Shown in pieces: positions 1 to 7,890 of a stretch of 64,000 nt of DNA (position 1 is the first letter of the stretch; each line of letters starts with the position of its first letter). Source of the stretch: Agromyces cerinus subsp. cerinus (GTDB lineage: Bacteria > Actinomycetota > Actinomycetes > Actinomycetales > Microbacteriaceae); the NCBI RefSeq assembly GCF_900142065.1, contig NZ_FSRJ01000003.1:682001-746000 (forward strand). The letters run 5' to 3'. The notes under the pieces were generated by a model. It was not told the origin of the DNA. It was given only the letters and a program-made list of their open reading frames with translations, and made no database searches. The position numbers and the translations under genes are program-made.

Positions 1-314
1 TGCTGTTCTGCGTGCTGAGCCTGACGATCGGCTACCTCGTGCCGCGCCTGCTGCGCGTCGGCCCGGCCCAGTCGATCGCGAGCTCGTTCGAGATCGGCAT
101 CCACAACGCGACCCTCGCGATCGTCATCGCGCAGACGGTCATCGGCAGCGTCGAGATGAGCCTGCCGGCCGCGGTCTACGGCGTGCTGATGTTCTTCGTG
201 GCGCTCGGCTTCGGCTTCCTGATCCGTCGCCGCGGCCCGGCACCCGAGCGAGCGGATGCCGCGGCCGACGGCGTTCCCGCTGCCGCCGCCGGTGCGGGGG
301 AGCCCGTGAGCTGA
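1..314 (+). CDS. BASS-family (bile acid:sodium symporter-like) transporter, C-terminal part, 5' truncated by the window edge
   Basis: The reading frame is already open at position 3 and ends with TGA at 312-314, so only about the last 104 residues are present. Two long hydrophobic segments are visible (around FEIGIHNATLAIVIAQ and AVYGVLMFFVALGFGFLI), followed by a basic RRR stop-transfer and a low-complexity Ala/Pro tail. The phrase EIGIHNATLAI is characteristic of the late helices of BASS transporters, which move organic anions with sodium. The substrate cannot be read from this fragment. Family assignment rests on the C-terminal helices alone, so it is fairly but not fully secure. Confidence 0.7.
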   Translation, partial: LFCVLSLTIGYLVPRLLRVGPAQSIASSFEIGIHNATLAIVIAQTVIGSVEMSLPAAVYGVLMFFVALGFGFLIRRRGPAPERADAAADGVPAAAAGAGEPVS

Positions 315-361
315 CCTCCCGGCATGCCGGTGCGCAGGTGCCGGTGACCCGTGCCGATTCG

Positions 362-367
362 TAGACT
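362..367 (+). promoter_or_regulatory. Probable -10 box (TAGACT) of the FBP-domain gene
   Basis: TAGACT fits the actinobacterial TANNNT -10 pattern and lies 27 bases before the ATG at 395. A strong purine-rich ribosome binding site (GGAGGGGGAGG) fills the short leader. Confidence 0.5.
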
Positions 368-394
368 GGGCGGGTCACGCACGGAGGGGGAGGC

Positions 395-892
395 ATGCAG
401 CCGCTCGACGAGAAGGACGTTCGCTCGCTCTTCGGCAATGCGAACGCCGCCGAACTCGAGCAGCTCGCGCTCCCCGTGCGATTCTTCGTCACCGAGTGGG
501 CGCCGCTCGACGCCTTCGGCTGGCGCGACCCCCGCCTCCCGTCGCGCGGGTACCTCGTCACCGAGCTCGAGGGGCTGCCCGTCGGCATCGTGCTCCGGGC
601 CGCCGACCGCACCGGCTCGCACCATCGCGCGGCCATCTGCAACCTCTGCCACACGCATCAGCCGGGCGACCAGGTCGAGCTGTTCTCAGCCCGGCGGGCG
701 GGCGCGGCCGGCGAGCGCGGCGACACGATCGGCACCTACATCTGCGCCGACCTCGCCTGCCAGGAGACGGTGCGGCTCGGCCGGCCGCCCGCGCCGTCGG
801 AGGTGCTGCCGGGCGCGCACGAGCTCGAGCGCATCGAGGGGCTCGCACGTCGCACGAGGGCCTTCGTCGCCGACGTGCTCGGCGTCGTCTGA
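395..892 (+). CDS. FBP-domain (EF-G-binding, treble-clef zinc finger) protein
   Basis: A 165-residue cytoplasmic protein. Its second half carries a four-cysteine zinc site: Cys82-x2-Cys85 (ICNLCHTH) and Cys117-x4-Cys122 (YICADLACQE). This matches the C-terminal treble-clef finger of the FBP family, the fold that FusB-type proteins use to bind elongation factor G. Many actinobacteria carry such a stand-alone chromosomal protein without proven resistance function. The N-terminal 80 residues are a helical region of unknown role. The start is fixed by a GGAGG site just upstream. A role in ribosome or EF-G rescue is inferred from the family, not shown here. Confidence 0.75.
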   Translation: MQPLDEKDVRSLFGNANAAELEQLALPVRFFVTEWAPLDAFGWRDPRLPSRGYLVTELEGLPVGIVLRAADRTGSHHRAAICNLCHTHQPGDQVELFSARRAGAAGERGDTIGTYICADLACQETVRLGRPPAPSEVLPGAHELERIEGLARRTRAFVADVLGVV

Positions 893-915
893 CCGGTTCG
901 GGCTAAGGCCGTGCC

Positions 916-1677
916 TCAGCTCGGTGCGAGCGCCTCGAGGGTCGCACGCTTCGCGACCCGCCCGTCGCCCGACGAGCGGCCGGTGATGCGGCGGCCGATC
1001 CACGGCAGCACGAACTCGCGGTAGTAGGCGGCGGTGTTGCGGCTCTTGGGGCCGGCGGGCGCGGCAGCGACCTCTTCGACGCCCCACTCGACGGGAACGG
1101 CGATGCCCAGCCCCGTCAGCACGTTGCTCGCGACGCGTGCGTGGCCGAGGGCGTTGAGGTGCAGCTTGTCGGGCGACCAGTAGCGGATGTCGCGGAGCCC
1201 CTGGTCGTTGAAGTTGTCGACGAAGGTGACGCCGGGGCGGTCGGCGAGGTCGACGAGCGCCGCGGTGAGCCGAGCGCCGCGCGCGTCGAACACCTTGCCC
1301 ATGGGGATGTGGTCGGTCGGGTTCGCGCCGCTCAGCATGAGCACGTGGATGCCGGCGCCCCGGATGCGCTCGATCGCGTCGCGGAAGTGCGAGGCGGTGA
1401 CCTGTTCGTCCATGCGGGGACGCAGCATGTCGTTGCCGCCGCCGTTGAAGCTCAAAAGCTCGGGACGCAGGGCGATCGCGGGGGCGAGCTGCTCGTCGAT
1501 GATCGGGCCGAGCTTGCGGCCGCGGATCGCGAGGTTCGCGTACCCGATGGGCTCGCGCGCCGCGGCGGCGAGACCGAGCGCCACGAAGTCGGCCCACCCG
1601 CGCACCGATCCGTCGGGCAACTCGTCACCGACGCCCTCGGTGAAGCTGTCGCCGATCGCCGCGTAGGAATGGAACAT
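916..1677 (-). CDS. SGNH/GDSL-family hydrolase (esterase/lipase-like)
   Basis: A 253-residue protein with the complete SGNH signature: block I GDSFTEG at residues 9-15 (Ser11 nucleophile), the Asn-containing GGND block at 80-83, and the catalytic Asp170-x2-His173 in PDKLHLNALGH. No signal peptide is visible, so it probably acts in the cytoplasm on short acyl esters. The -10 box TAGCGT (1684-1689 on the minus strand) ends six bases before the ATG, with GGAGG squeezed between, so the transcript may be leaderless or nearly so. The real substrate cannot be predicted. Confidence 0.88.
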   Translation of the reverse strand: MFHSYAAIGDSFTEGVGDELPDGSVRGWADFVALGLAAAAREPIGYANLAIRGRKLGPIIDEQLAPAIALRPELLSFNGGGNDMLRPRMDEQVTASHFRDAIERIRGAGIHVLMLSGANPTDHIPMGKVFDARGARLTAALVDLADRPGVTFVDNFNDQGLRDIRYWSPDKLHLNALGHARVASNVLTGLGIAVPVEWGVEEVAAAPAGPKSRNTAAYYREFVLPWIGRRITGRSSGDGRVAKRATLEALAPS

Positions 1678-1758
1678 GCCTCCACGCTATCGCGGGCCGC
1701 CGGCAGCGGGGCGGGGGAACCCATCGGCCGGTGGCCGGTCGAGCGCTCCGTCGCGGGT

Positions 1759-1953
1759 TCAGCCCGCGGGCTGCTCGTGCTCGAACACGCAATCGGCGCC
1801 GGGGAAGAGCAGCGTCTCGTGGCCGTCGTCGAACCGCACGAGGTAGGGCGGGCCGCCGTCTTCGCCGCGCACCTCGAGGATCTCGCCGCGGCGCGGCGCC
1901 TGGCCGACCAGCTTGCCGTGGATGGTGAGGTGTTCTCCGACGGTTGCGTGCAT
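1759..1953 (-). CDS. DUF1918 domain protein
   Basis: A 64-residue protein opening MHATVGEHLTIHGKLVGQ and continuing with EILEVRGEDGGPPYLVRFDDGHETLLFPGAD. This is the full-length pattern of DUF1918, a small beta-barrel-like domain common in actinobacteria and of unknown function. A GGAGGA ribosome binding site precedes the ATG, and a TACGCT -10 box lies at 1977-1982 on the minus strand. It is transcribed in the same direction as the SGNH hydrolase but about 80 bases away from it, so co-transcription is uncertain. Confidence 0.85.
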   Translation of the reverse strand: MHATVGEHLTIHGKLVGQAPRRGEILEVRGEDGGPPYLVRFDDGHETLLFPGADCVFEHEQPAG

Positions 1954-2032
1954 CGCGTCCTCCTCCGAGTGCTTCCAGCGTACGCCGGGCGCACGCGCGG
2001 CGGAAGGCGGATCCGTCGTTCAGCGAGGTCGT

Positions 2033-2515
2033 TCAGCGCGGGTGCGGGTCTGCCATGCGGTCGACGGCTCGCCGGTTCACGGCCATGAAGAGACGGTTCT
2101 TCTTCGTGTTCTGGAACGCCGTGCATCGCCAGGTCGTGCCATCGCGCACCATGACGAACGTCTGCACCTTGTCGTGCCGGATGCGTGCCCGCTTGCCGAT
2201 GCCGCCGTCGGTGAGCACGACGGCGACGTCGGGTGCCACGAAGCGCAGGTCGAGCACCTGCATGGACATTCGGGAGCCCCGCTGCCACTTGGCGAAGACG
2301 GGCACGTGTGCGCGGCGGATGGCATCGCGCCCGAGGTCGTGCAGCCCCGCGAAGATCACGTAGCTGGCGTCGTCGGCGAACTCTGCGGCATAGGCATCGG
2401 CATCGCCTGCGTCCCACGCGGCACGCAGGCGATCGAGGGCGACGAGGATGCCGGCGCGGTCGGATTCGGATTCGGATTCGGTCGGGGTCGGGGTCGGGGT
2501 CGTGTGCTCGTTCAT
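2033..2515 (-). CDS. SnoaL/NTF2-like protein (SgcJ/EcaC type)
   Basis: A 160-residue protein with the cone-shaped NTF2-like pattern: an alpha-helix LDRLRAAWDAGDADAYAAEFADDASYVIF followed by strands including FVAPDVAVVLTDGG and TFVMVRDGTTWRCTAFQNTK. SgcJ/EcaC-type members are small cytoplasmic proteins whose individual substrates are generally unknown. I chose the ATG at 2515, which has AAGG upstream; an upstream in-frame start at 2557 would run into the divergent regulatory region. The N-terminus carries an odd alternating Thr-Pro/Glu-Ser tract (residues 6-18) encoded by hexanucleotide repeats. It is divergent from the PadR gene at 2592. Confidence 0.75.
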   Translation of the reverse strand: MNEHTTPTPTPTESESESDRAGILVALDRLRAAWDAGDADAYAAEFADDASYVIFAGLHDLGRDAIRRAHVPVFAKWQRGSRMSMQVLDLRFVAPDVAVVLTDGGIGKRARIRHDKVQTFVMVRDGTTWRCTAFQNTKKNRLFMAVNRRAVDRMADPHPR

Positions 2516-2591
2516 GCCTTCATCGTCGCATGCAAAATGCAGTAATGCAATCTGCACTAATGAAGCTCGCCGCGATCGTTAGGCTGGGGTC
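2516..2591. promoter_or_regulatory. Divergent promoter region with repeated TGCA elements, candidate PadR operator
   Basis: This 76-base AT-richer gap lies between the NTF2-like gene and the PadR regulator. It contains the near-repeats TGCAGTAATG and TGCACTAATG, preceded by TGCAAAATGCA. The PadR -10 box TAGGCT lies at 2580-2585, exactly six bases before the GTG. PadR-type repressors normally bind such divergent gaps, so autoregulation and control of the NTF2-like gene are inferred. Confidence 0.45.
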
Positions 2592-3197
2592 GTGACGACT
2601 CGAGACCACCTCCAGCGCGCAGATCGCGACCTGCCGGCGCTCACCGTGCTGGCGTTGCTCAGCCTCGGGCCACGGCACACCTACGACATGCACCGCTTCA
2701 TGGTCGCCACTCGAAAGGACTTCGTCGTCGGGCTGCCCCGCAGCCTCTATCACGCGGTCGCCAAGCTCGAGAAGGCCGGTCTCATCGCCGAGGCGGGTGC
2801 CGAACAGGTGGCGGGCCGGCCCGAGCGGATGCTGTACCGCCTCACCGAGGCAGGTCGCGCCGAGCTCAGGCGACGAGTCTCGCTGCTGCTCGCGACGCCG
2901 GAACCCGATGCCACCCTCGCCTACGCCGCGCTCTCGTTCATCGGCGCGCTCGGCCCCGACGAGACCCTGGCTGCACTGCGTGCGCGCGTCGCTGCGATCG
3001 AGTTGAAGCTCGCCCGTCTCGCAGGCGATCTCACCGAAGCGACCGGGGTGCCCCGGCTCCTGCTGCTCGAGGCCGAGTTCGAGCAGGCCCGACTCGTGGC
3101 TGAACGCGAGTGGATGCAGGGGCTCGTCGGCGACCTCGAGTCCGGCGAGCTGCCATGGCCCGACCTCTCGGAGGTGCCGCCGCCACCCGGCTGGTGA
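2592..3197 (+). CDS. PadR-family transcriptional regulator
   Basis: A 201-residue regulator. The N-terminal winged helix (residues about 12-85) reads LTVLALLSLGPRHTYDMHRFM ... SLYHAVAKLEKAGLIAE ... YRLTEAGRAELRRRV, the standard PadR pattern. The C-terminal half (LAALRARVAAIELKLARLAG and the following helices) is the four-helix dimerisation domain of the longer PadR subfamily. The GTG start follows the -10 box by six bases, so the mRNA is probably leaderless. It likely senses a small aromatic or toxic compound and represses the divergent gene; the ligand is unknown. Confidence 0.85.
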   Translation: MTTRDHLQRADRDLPALTVLALLSLGPRHTYDMHRFMVATRKDFVVGLPRSLYHAVAKLEKAGLIAEAGAEQVAGRPERMLYRLTEAGRAELRRRVSLLLATPEPDATLAYAALSFIGALGPDETLAALRARVAAIELKLARLAGDLTEATGVPRLLLLEAEFEQARLVAEREWMQGLVGDLESGELPWPDLSEVPPPPGW

Positions 3198-3234
3198 TTC
3201 CCGTACGGCTCTTCCCGATCGCGCTCGCGGCGGC

Positions 3235-3294
3235 TAGGGTAAGCGAGTGGGTCAAACGTCCCACTTCGAGCAGGGCGGATGCCGCGGCATCCGC
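3235..3294 (+). promoter_or_regulatory. Promoter region and 20-bp perfect palindrome upstream of the GH1 gene
   Basis: A -10 box TAGGGT (3235-3240) is followed at 3275-3294 by the perfect palindrome GCGGATGCCGCGGCATCCGC, which lies in the transcribed leader 35 bases before the start at 3330. The same palindrome core recurs in many places in the window, so it is more likely a dispersed repeat or hairpin than a gene-specific operator. Confidence 0.45.
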
Positions 3295-3329
3295 TCACCG
3301 CCGCCAGTCGACGAACAGCGAGGTTCCCC

Positions 3330-4733
3330 ATGGCCGATGCCGCCACCCCCGACCGCACGGCCGAGACGCTGACGTTCCCGCAGGGATTCCGCTGGGGCGC
3401 CGCCACCGCGGCCTTCCAGATCGAAGGATCGACGAGCGCGGGCGGCCGCGGCGAGTCGATCTGGGACGTCTTCACCCGCACCCCGGGCCTCGTGATCGAC
3501 GGGTCCAACGCCGAGCTCGCGGCCGACAGCTACCGGCGCTACCGCGACGACGTGGCCCTCCTCGCGGGCCTCGACGCCGACGACTACCGGTTCTCGATCT
3601 CGTGGCCGCGCGTGCAGCCCGGCGGCACCGGCCCCGCGAACGAGGCGGGCCTCGCCTACTATGACCGTCTCGTCGACGAACTGCTCACCGCCGGCATCGC
3701 TCCGGTGCCCACGCTCTACCACTGGGACCTGCCGCAGGAGCTCGAGGCCGCCGGCGGCTGGCTGAACCGTGACACCGCCTACCGGCTCGCCGAGTACGCG
3801 GGGCTCGTGGTCGACCGGCTCGGCGACCGGGTGCAGCGCTGGATCACCCTCAACGAGCCCGCGATGACGACCCTGCAGGGCTACGCGCTCGGCAGCCAGG
3901 CCCCGGGCCACGCGCTCATGATGGGCTCGCTGCCGACCGCGCACCACCAACTGCTGGCGCACGGGCTCACCGTCGCCGCGATCCGCGAGCGCGGCGACGC
4001 CGAGGTGGGCATCACCAACAACCACACGCTGATGGTGCCGGCATCGGATGCCCCGGCCGACCAGTTCGCCGCGGGCGCCTTCGACCTCATCTACAACCGC
4101 ATCTTCGCCGACCCCGTGCTGACGGGCGCCTACCCCGACCTCTCGGGCTTCGGCCTCGAGGCGATGCCGGGCCTCGAAGACGGCGACCTCGAGCTGATCG
4201 GTGCGCCGATCGACTTCTACGGCATCAACTTCTACAACCCGACGCTGGTGGCGGCGCCGAGCGAGGGCTCGGAGTTCGCCGCGGCGGGCCTGCCGTTCGA
4301 GCCCGTCGAGTTCGAGAACGTGCCGACCACGGGCTTCGACTGGCCGATCATGCCCGAGACGTTCACCGAGCTGCTCGTCTCGTTCGCGCGCGACTACGGC
4401 GACCGCCTGCCGCCCGTCGTGATCACCGAGAACGGTGCATCGTTCCCCGACGAGGTCGTGGAGGAGACCGTCGACGGCGGAATGCGGCGTGCCGTGCACG
4501 ACGAGCGGCGCATCGACTACGTCGACCGGCACATCACGGCGGTGCGACACGCGATCGACCAGGGCGTCGACGTGCGCGGGTACTACCTGTGGTCGCTCAC
4601 CGACAACTTCGAGTGGGCCGAGGGCTACACGCAGCGCTTCGGGCTCGTGCACATCGACTTCGAGACCGGCGAGCGCACCCCCAAGGACTCGTACGCCTGG
4701 TACCGCGACCGAATCGCGGCGTCGCGAGGCTGA
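3330..4733 (+). CDS. GH1 family beta-glucosidase
   Basis: A 467-residue enzyme of normal GH1 length. It has the N-terminal signature FRWGAATAAFQIEG (residues 20-33), the acid/base glutamate Glu176 in ITLNEP and the nucleophile Glu367 in ITENGA. The C-terminus keeps the substrate-subsite pattern LWSLTDNFEWAEGY. It should hydrolyse beta-glucosides or beta-galactosides such as cellobiose in the cytoplasm; there is no signal peptide. I chose the ATG at 3330 (AGCGAGG upstream) over an in-frame ATG at 3279 that lies inside the palindrome. No sugar transporter is adjacent, so the natural substrate is open. Confidence 0.93.
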   Translation: MADAATPDRTAETLTFPQGFRWGAATAAFQIEGSTSAGGRGESIWDVFTRTPGLVIDGSNAELAADSYRRYRDDVALLAGLDADDYRFSISWPRVQPGGTGPANEAGLAYYDRLVDELLTAGIAPVPTLYHWDLPQELEAAGGWLNRDTAYRLAEYAGLVVDRLGDRVQRWITLNEPAMTTLQGYALGSQAPGHALMMGSLPTAHHQLLAHGLTVAAIRERGDAEVGITNNHTLMVPASDAPADQFAAGAFDLIYNRIFADPVLTGAYPDLSGFGLEAMPGLEDGDLELIGAPIDFYGINFYNPTLVAAPSEGSEFAAAGLPFEPVEFENVPTTGFDWPIMPETFTELLVSFARDYGDRLPPVVITENGASFPDEVVEETVDGGMRRAVHDERRIDYVDRHITAVRHAIDQGVDVRGYYLWSLTDNFEWAEGYTQRFGLVHIDFETGERTPKDSYAWYRDRIAASRG

Positions 4734-4738
4734 GCCCC

Positions 4739-4775
4739 GGTCTCCCGCCGCGGCGCGCCGCGGTTTCGGAGATCC
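4739..4775. terminator. Hairpin between convergent GH1 and pucR-type genes
   Basis: An imperfect inverted repeat is centred on the perfect 16-bp palindrome CCGCGGCGCGCCGCGG (4748-4763), flanked by CTCC and GGAG. It sits between two convergent genes and probably terminates transcription in both directions. No strong T-run follows, as is usual in this GC-rich DNA. Confidence 0.5.
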
Positions 4776-4841
4776 GCGCAGAGCAGGGCCTGCTCGCCCG
4801 AACTGCTCCGAGATCGTGGCGATCGCCGAAGGTGCGGCGGG

Positions 4842-6386
4842 CTAGTCGACGGCGAGCAGCGCCGCCCAGAGGTCGGCGCGGGCGTGGAAGCCCGAGAGGT
4901 CGCGCCCGAGGAGCCGCTCGGCGAGCGCGATGCGGCTCCGCACCGTGTGCCGGTGCACGCCGAGCGCCTGCGCGGTGGCGTCGAACTGGCCGCCGTGCTC
5001 GAGCCAGGTGCGGGTCGTCGTGAGCAGGGCGGTGCCGCTCTCGGCATCGTGCTCGGTGAGCGGGGCGAGGGTCGCGAGGGCGACGGCGCGGGCGTCGGTG
5101 CGGGCGAGGAACGCGAGCACGCCCTGGCGACTGATCTCGTCGAAGTGCACGACTCCCGAGCCCGACTCGCGCGCCCGCTCGACCGCGCGCAGCGCCTGCT
5201 CGTGGGCGAGGGCGATGCCGCCCGTGCCGACCGGATCCGAGAGCCCGACGGGCAGCTCGAACTCCGCGGCGATCTCGTCGGCGAGGCCGGAGTCGGCCTC
5301 CTCCAGCACGAGCACGAACTGCTCGTCGTCGCGGCCGAAGAAGAGCCGGCCGCCGCGCTCCTCGACGCGCAGCTCGAGCAGCTCGGTCAGCCGGTCGACG
5401 GCCGTGAGCGGGGCATCCGTCACGGCGATGCGCATGGGCGCCGACGGCAGCGGCCCCCACATCTCGGTCGCGACGCGCTCGGCCAGCGTCAGGTCGCCGG
5501 CCAGGATGCCGCGGAGCAGCCCCGACCGCAGGTGACCGCGTGCCCGATCGAGGTCGCGGTTCTGCTCGAGCGCGAGCCCGGCGAGGGCGATCACCGAGGT
5601 GACGACCTCACGGCCGGCCTGGTCGAGCTCGGGGGAGTCGCCGATCGCGAGCACCCCGCGCAGCGCCCCGCCGCCGCCGAGCGTCTGCAGCGTCATCCGC
5701 TGCGGTGATGCGGTCGACTCGCCGGCGACCAGCGTGCGGCTGGCGCGCTGGCCGCGGCGGAGCATCGAGCGGGCCTCGCCGACGACCTCCCCGAGGAGCG
5801 GCTGGCCGAGTCCGTCGGCCGGCGCCTCGCGGTCGAGCGACCCGGTCGCGTCGATGAGCCCGACCCAGGCGCCGAGGCGGTGGGAGAGCTCGGCGAGGGT
5901 GGCCGAGAGTCCGTCGGGGCGAAGCGCCGCGAGCGAAATCGCGCGCTGCGCGTTCAGCGCCCAGGCCTGGCGTGCGAACGCGTCTTCGGCGATGAGGTCG
6001 GCGACCGTGCGGGCGATCGCGATGAACGGCACCCGGTAGGGCACCTCGAACAGGGGCAGGCCCTGCGCGGCGCACGCCTCGACGAGCGACTCGGGCGTGC
6101 CCTCGCGGATCACCTCGGTGCCGAAGCCGAGGGCGGCGACGCCGGTCTCGCGGAGCCGCCCGACGTACGCGGCGGCGAAGCCGGCCTCGGCGTCGTCGCC
6201 GAACTGCGTGCCGGTCGTCAGCAGCACGTGGCCGGCGTCGAGGAACGGGGTGGGGTCGGCGAGGTCGGAGCTGTGCGCCCAGGCCACCCGCGCCGCGAGC
6301 GCGCCCTCGGGGAGCTGCGCGGAGGGGGTGAGGAGGCCCAGCGCGAGCGCGGGGTGGTCGAGCAGGCTCTGCACGGTCGGTTGCAC
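4842..6386 (-). CDS. PucR-family transcriptional regulator of the adjacent polyamine/GABA operon
   Basis: A 514-residue regulator with three recognisable parts. Residues about 1-130 form the PucR ligand-binding domain (LLDHPALALGLLTP ... DPTPFLDAGHVLLTTGTQF). A CdaR/GGDEF-like middle region follows. The C-terminal PucR helix-turn-helix is at roughly 450-510 (TRTWLEHGGQFDATAQALGVHRHTVRSRIALAERLLGRDL). It is transcribed away from gabT across a 145-base gap with a large dyad. PucR proteins usually activate or repress the neighbouring amine or purine catabolic genes, and the placement strongly suggests control of the GABA/putrescine operon. Confidence 0.9.
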   Translation of the reverse strand: MQPTVQSLLDHPALALGLLTPSAQLPEGALAARVAWAHSSDLADPTPFLDAGHVLLTTGTQFGDDAEAGFAAAYVGRLRETGVAALGFGTEVIREGTPESLVEACAAQGLPLFEVPYRVPFIAIARTVADLIAEDAFARQAWALNAQRAISLAALRPDGLSATLAELSHRLGAWVGLIDATGSLDREAPADGLGQPLLGEVVGEARSMLRRGQRASRTLVAGESTASPQRMTLQTLGGGGALRGVLAIGDSPELDQAGREVVTSVIALAGLALEQNRDLDRARGHLRSGLLRGILAGDLTLAERVATEMWGPLPSAPMRIAVTDAPLTAVDRLTELLELRVEERGGRLFFGRDDEQFVLVLEEADSGLADEIAAEFELPVGLSDPVGTGGIALAHEQALRAVERARESGSGVVHFDEISRQGVLAFLARTDARAVALATLAPLTEHDAESGTALLTTTRTWLEHGGQFDATAQALGVHRHTVRSRIALAERLLGRDLSGFHARADLWAALLAVD

Positions 6387-6414
6387 GGATGCTCCTGTCT
6401 GCTCGCGGGTCGAA

Positions 6415-6451
6415 TGTACGTGGCGTCCAAATGGATGCCACCGAGTGTACA
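6415..6451. promoter_or_regulatory. Large dyad in the pucR-gabT divergent region, candidate PucR operator
   Basis: Outer arms TGTAC (6415-6419) and GTACA (6447-6451) enclose inner arms GTGGCGTCC (6420-6428) and GGATGCCAC (6433-6441), which pair with a single G-T mismatch. The dyad overlaps the likely pucR -10 box TACACT (6444-6449, minus strand) and lies about 33 bases upstream of the gabT -10 box. This placement fits a regulator that represses itself and activates gabT. Confidence 0.5.
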
Positions 6452-6483
6452 GGCGGGCGCTGAGGCATCCGTTCGGCCCGACC

Positions 6484-6489
6484 TAGCAT
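6484..6489 (+). promoter_or_regulatory. Probable -10 box (TAGCAT) of the gabT operon
   Basis: TAGCAT fits TANNNT. The predicted start of transcription around 6496 leaves a leader of about 36 bases containing CGGAG before the ATG at 6532. Confidence 0.5.
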
Positions 6490-6531
6490 TGGCGGCATCC
6501 GCCACCGTCGTCACCCCGCATCGGAGCACTC

Positions 6532-7890
6532 ATGACTCTCGTCGACACCCCGGCCACCCTGACCGGAGGACCCGCGCTCGCCCAGGAGCGCCGTCTCGTC
6601 ACCGCCATCCCCGGCCCGCGCTCGCAGGAGCTCATGGCCCGCAAGGCCGCAGCCGTCGCCTCGGGCGTCGGCCACACCCTGCCCATCTCGGTCGTCGCAG
6701 CGGGCGGAGGCGTCATCGTCGACGCCGACGGCAACTCGCTCATCGACCTCGGCTCGGGCATCGCCGTCACCGGCGTCGGCAACTCCGCGCCCCGCGTCGT
6801 CGAGGCCGTCACCGCGCAGCTGAACTCGTTCACGCACACGTGCTTCACCGTCTCGCCGTACGAGGGCTACGTCGCCGTCGCCGAGAAGCTCAACGAACTC
6901 ACCCCCGGCGACCACGTCAAGCGCACCGCCCTGTTCAACTCCGGCGCCGAGGCCGTCGAGAACGCGGTCAAGATCGCCCGTCACTTCACGAAGAAGCAGG
7001 CCGTCGTCGCGTTCGACCACGCCTACCACGGCCGCACGAACCTCACCATGGGGCTCACCGCGAAGAACATCCCGTACAAGAGCGGCTTCGGGCCGTTCGC
7101 CTCCGAGGTGTACCGCGCACCGCTCAGCTACCCGTTCCGCGACGGCGGCCTCTCGGGCGCCGAAGCGGCGGCCAAGGCCATCTCCGTCATCGAGAAGCAG
7201 ATCGGCGCCGAGAACCTCGCCGCGATCATCATCGAGCCCATCCAGGGCGAGGGCGGCTTCATCGTCCCGGCCCAGGGCTTCCTCGCCGCGCTCGTCGAGT
7301 GGGCGGCGAAGAACGACGTCGTCTTCATCGCCGACGAGGTGCAGACCGGCTTCGCCCGCACCGGCGCCTGGTTCGCGAGCGAGCACGAGGGCATCGTGCC
7401 CGACCTCGTCGTGGCGGCCAAGGGCATCGCCGGCGGCCTGCCGCTCTCGGCGGTCACCGGTCGCGCCGACATCATGGACTCCGCGATGGCCGGCGGCCTC
7501 GGCGGCACCTACGGCGGCAACCCGCTCGCGTGCGCCGCGGCACTCGCCACCATCGAGACCTACGAGGAGGACGGCCTTCTCGAGCGCGCCCGCGAGATCG
7601 GCGCCGTGCTCATCGGCCGCCTGAACGCGCTGCGCACCGCCGACCCCCGCATCGGGGACGTCCGCGGACGCGGCGCCATGGTCGCGATCGAGCTCGTCGA
7701 CCCCGCCACCGGCGCCCCCGACGCCGCGCTCACCAACGCGGTCGCGAAGTACGCCCACGCCAACGGCGTCGTCGTGCTGACCTGCGGCACCTACGGCAAC
7801 GTGATCCGATTCCTGCCCCCGCTCACCATCTCCGACGAACTGCTCATCGACGGCCTCTCGGTCGTCGCGGAAGGACTGAAGAACGCATGA
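6532..7890 (+). CDS. gabT: 4-aminobutyrate aminotransferase
   Basis: A 452-residue class III PLP aminotransferase that moves the amino group of GABA to 2-oxoglutarate, giving succinate semialdehyde and glutamate. Visible features are the cofactor-binding stretch FNSGAEAVENAVKIAR, the active-site aspartate region FIADEVQTGFARTG and the PLP lysine Lys297 in VVAAKGIAGGLPLSAV. Length and sequence fit the actinobacterial GabT family. It is the first gene of a tightly packed catabolic operon, and its stop codon overlaps the next start (ATGA). A related activity on other omega-amino acids cannot be excluded. Confidence 0.93.
   Translation: MTLVDTPATLTGGPALAQERRLVTAIPGPRSQELMARKAAAVASGVGHTLPISVVAAGGGVIVDADGNSLIDLGSGIAVTGVGNSAPRVVEAVTAQLNSFTHTCFTVSPYEGYVAVAEKLNELTPGDHVKRTALFNSGAEAVENAVKIARHFTKKQAVVAFDHAYHGRTNLTMGLTAKNIPYKSGFGPFASEVYRAPLSYPFRDGGLSGAEAAAKAISVIEKQIGAENLAAIIIEPIQGEGGFIVPAQGFLAALVEWAAKNDVVFIADEVQTGFARTGAWFASEHEGIVPDLVVAAKGIAGGLPLSAVTGRADIMDSAMAGGLGGTYGGNPLACAAALATIETYEEDGLLERAREIGAVLIGRLNALRTADPRIGDVRGRGAMVAIELVDPATGAPDAALTNAVAKYAHANGVVVLTCGTYGNVIRFLPPLTISDELLIDGLSVVAEGLKNA

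Noticed and set aside
3275-3294. Specific sugar-repressor operator before the beta-glucosidase
   Set aside because: The palindrome belongs to the GGATGCC/GGCATCC family found throughout the window and is not near a LacI-type gene.
5880-7886. Long upstream extension of the glutamate dehydrogenase frame
   Set aside because: The extension crosses the antisense of pucR and gabT in another frame; the real start is the ATG at 7887 overlapping the gabT stop.
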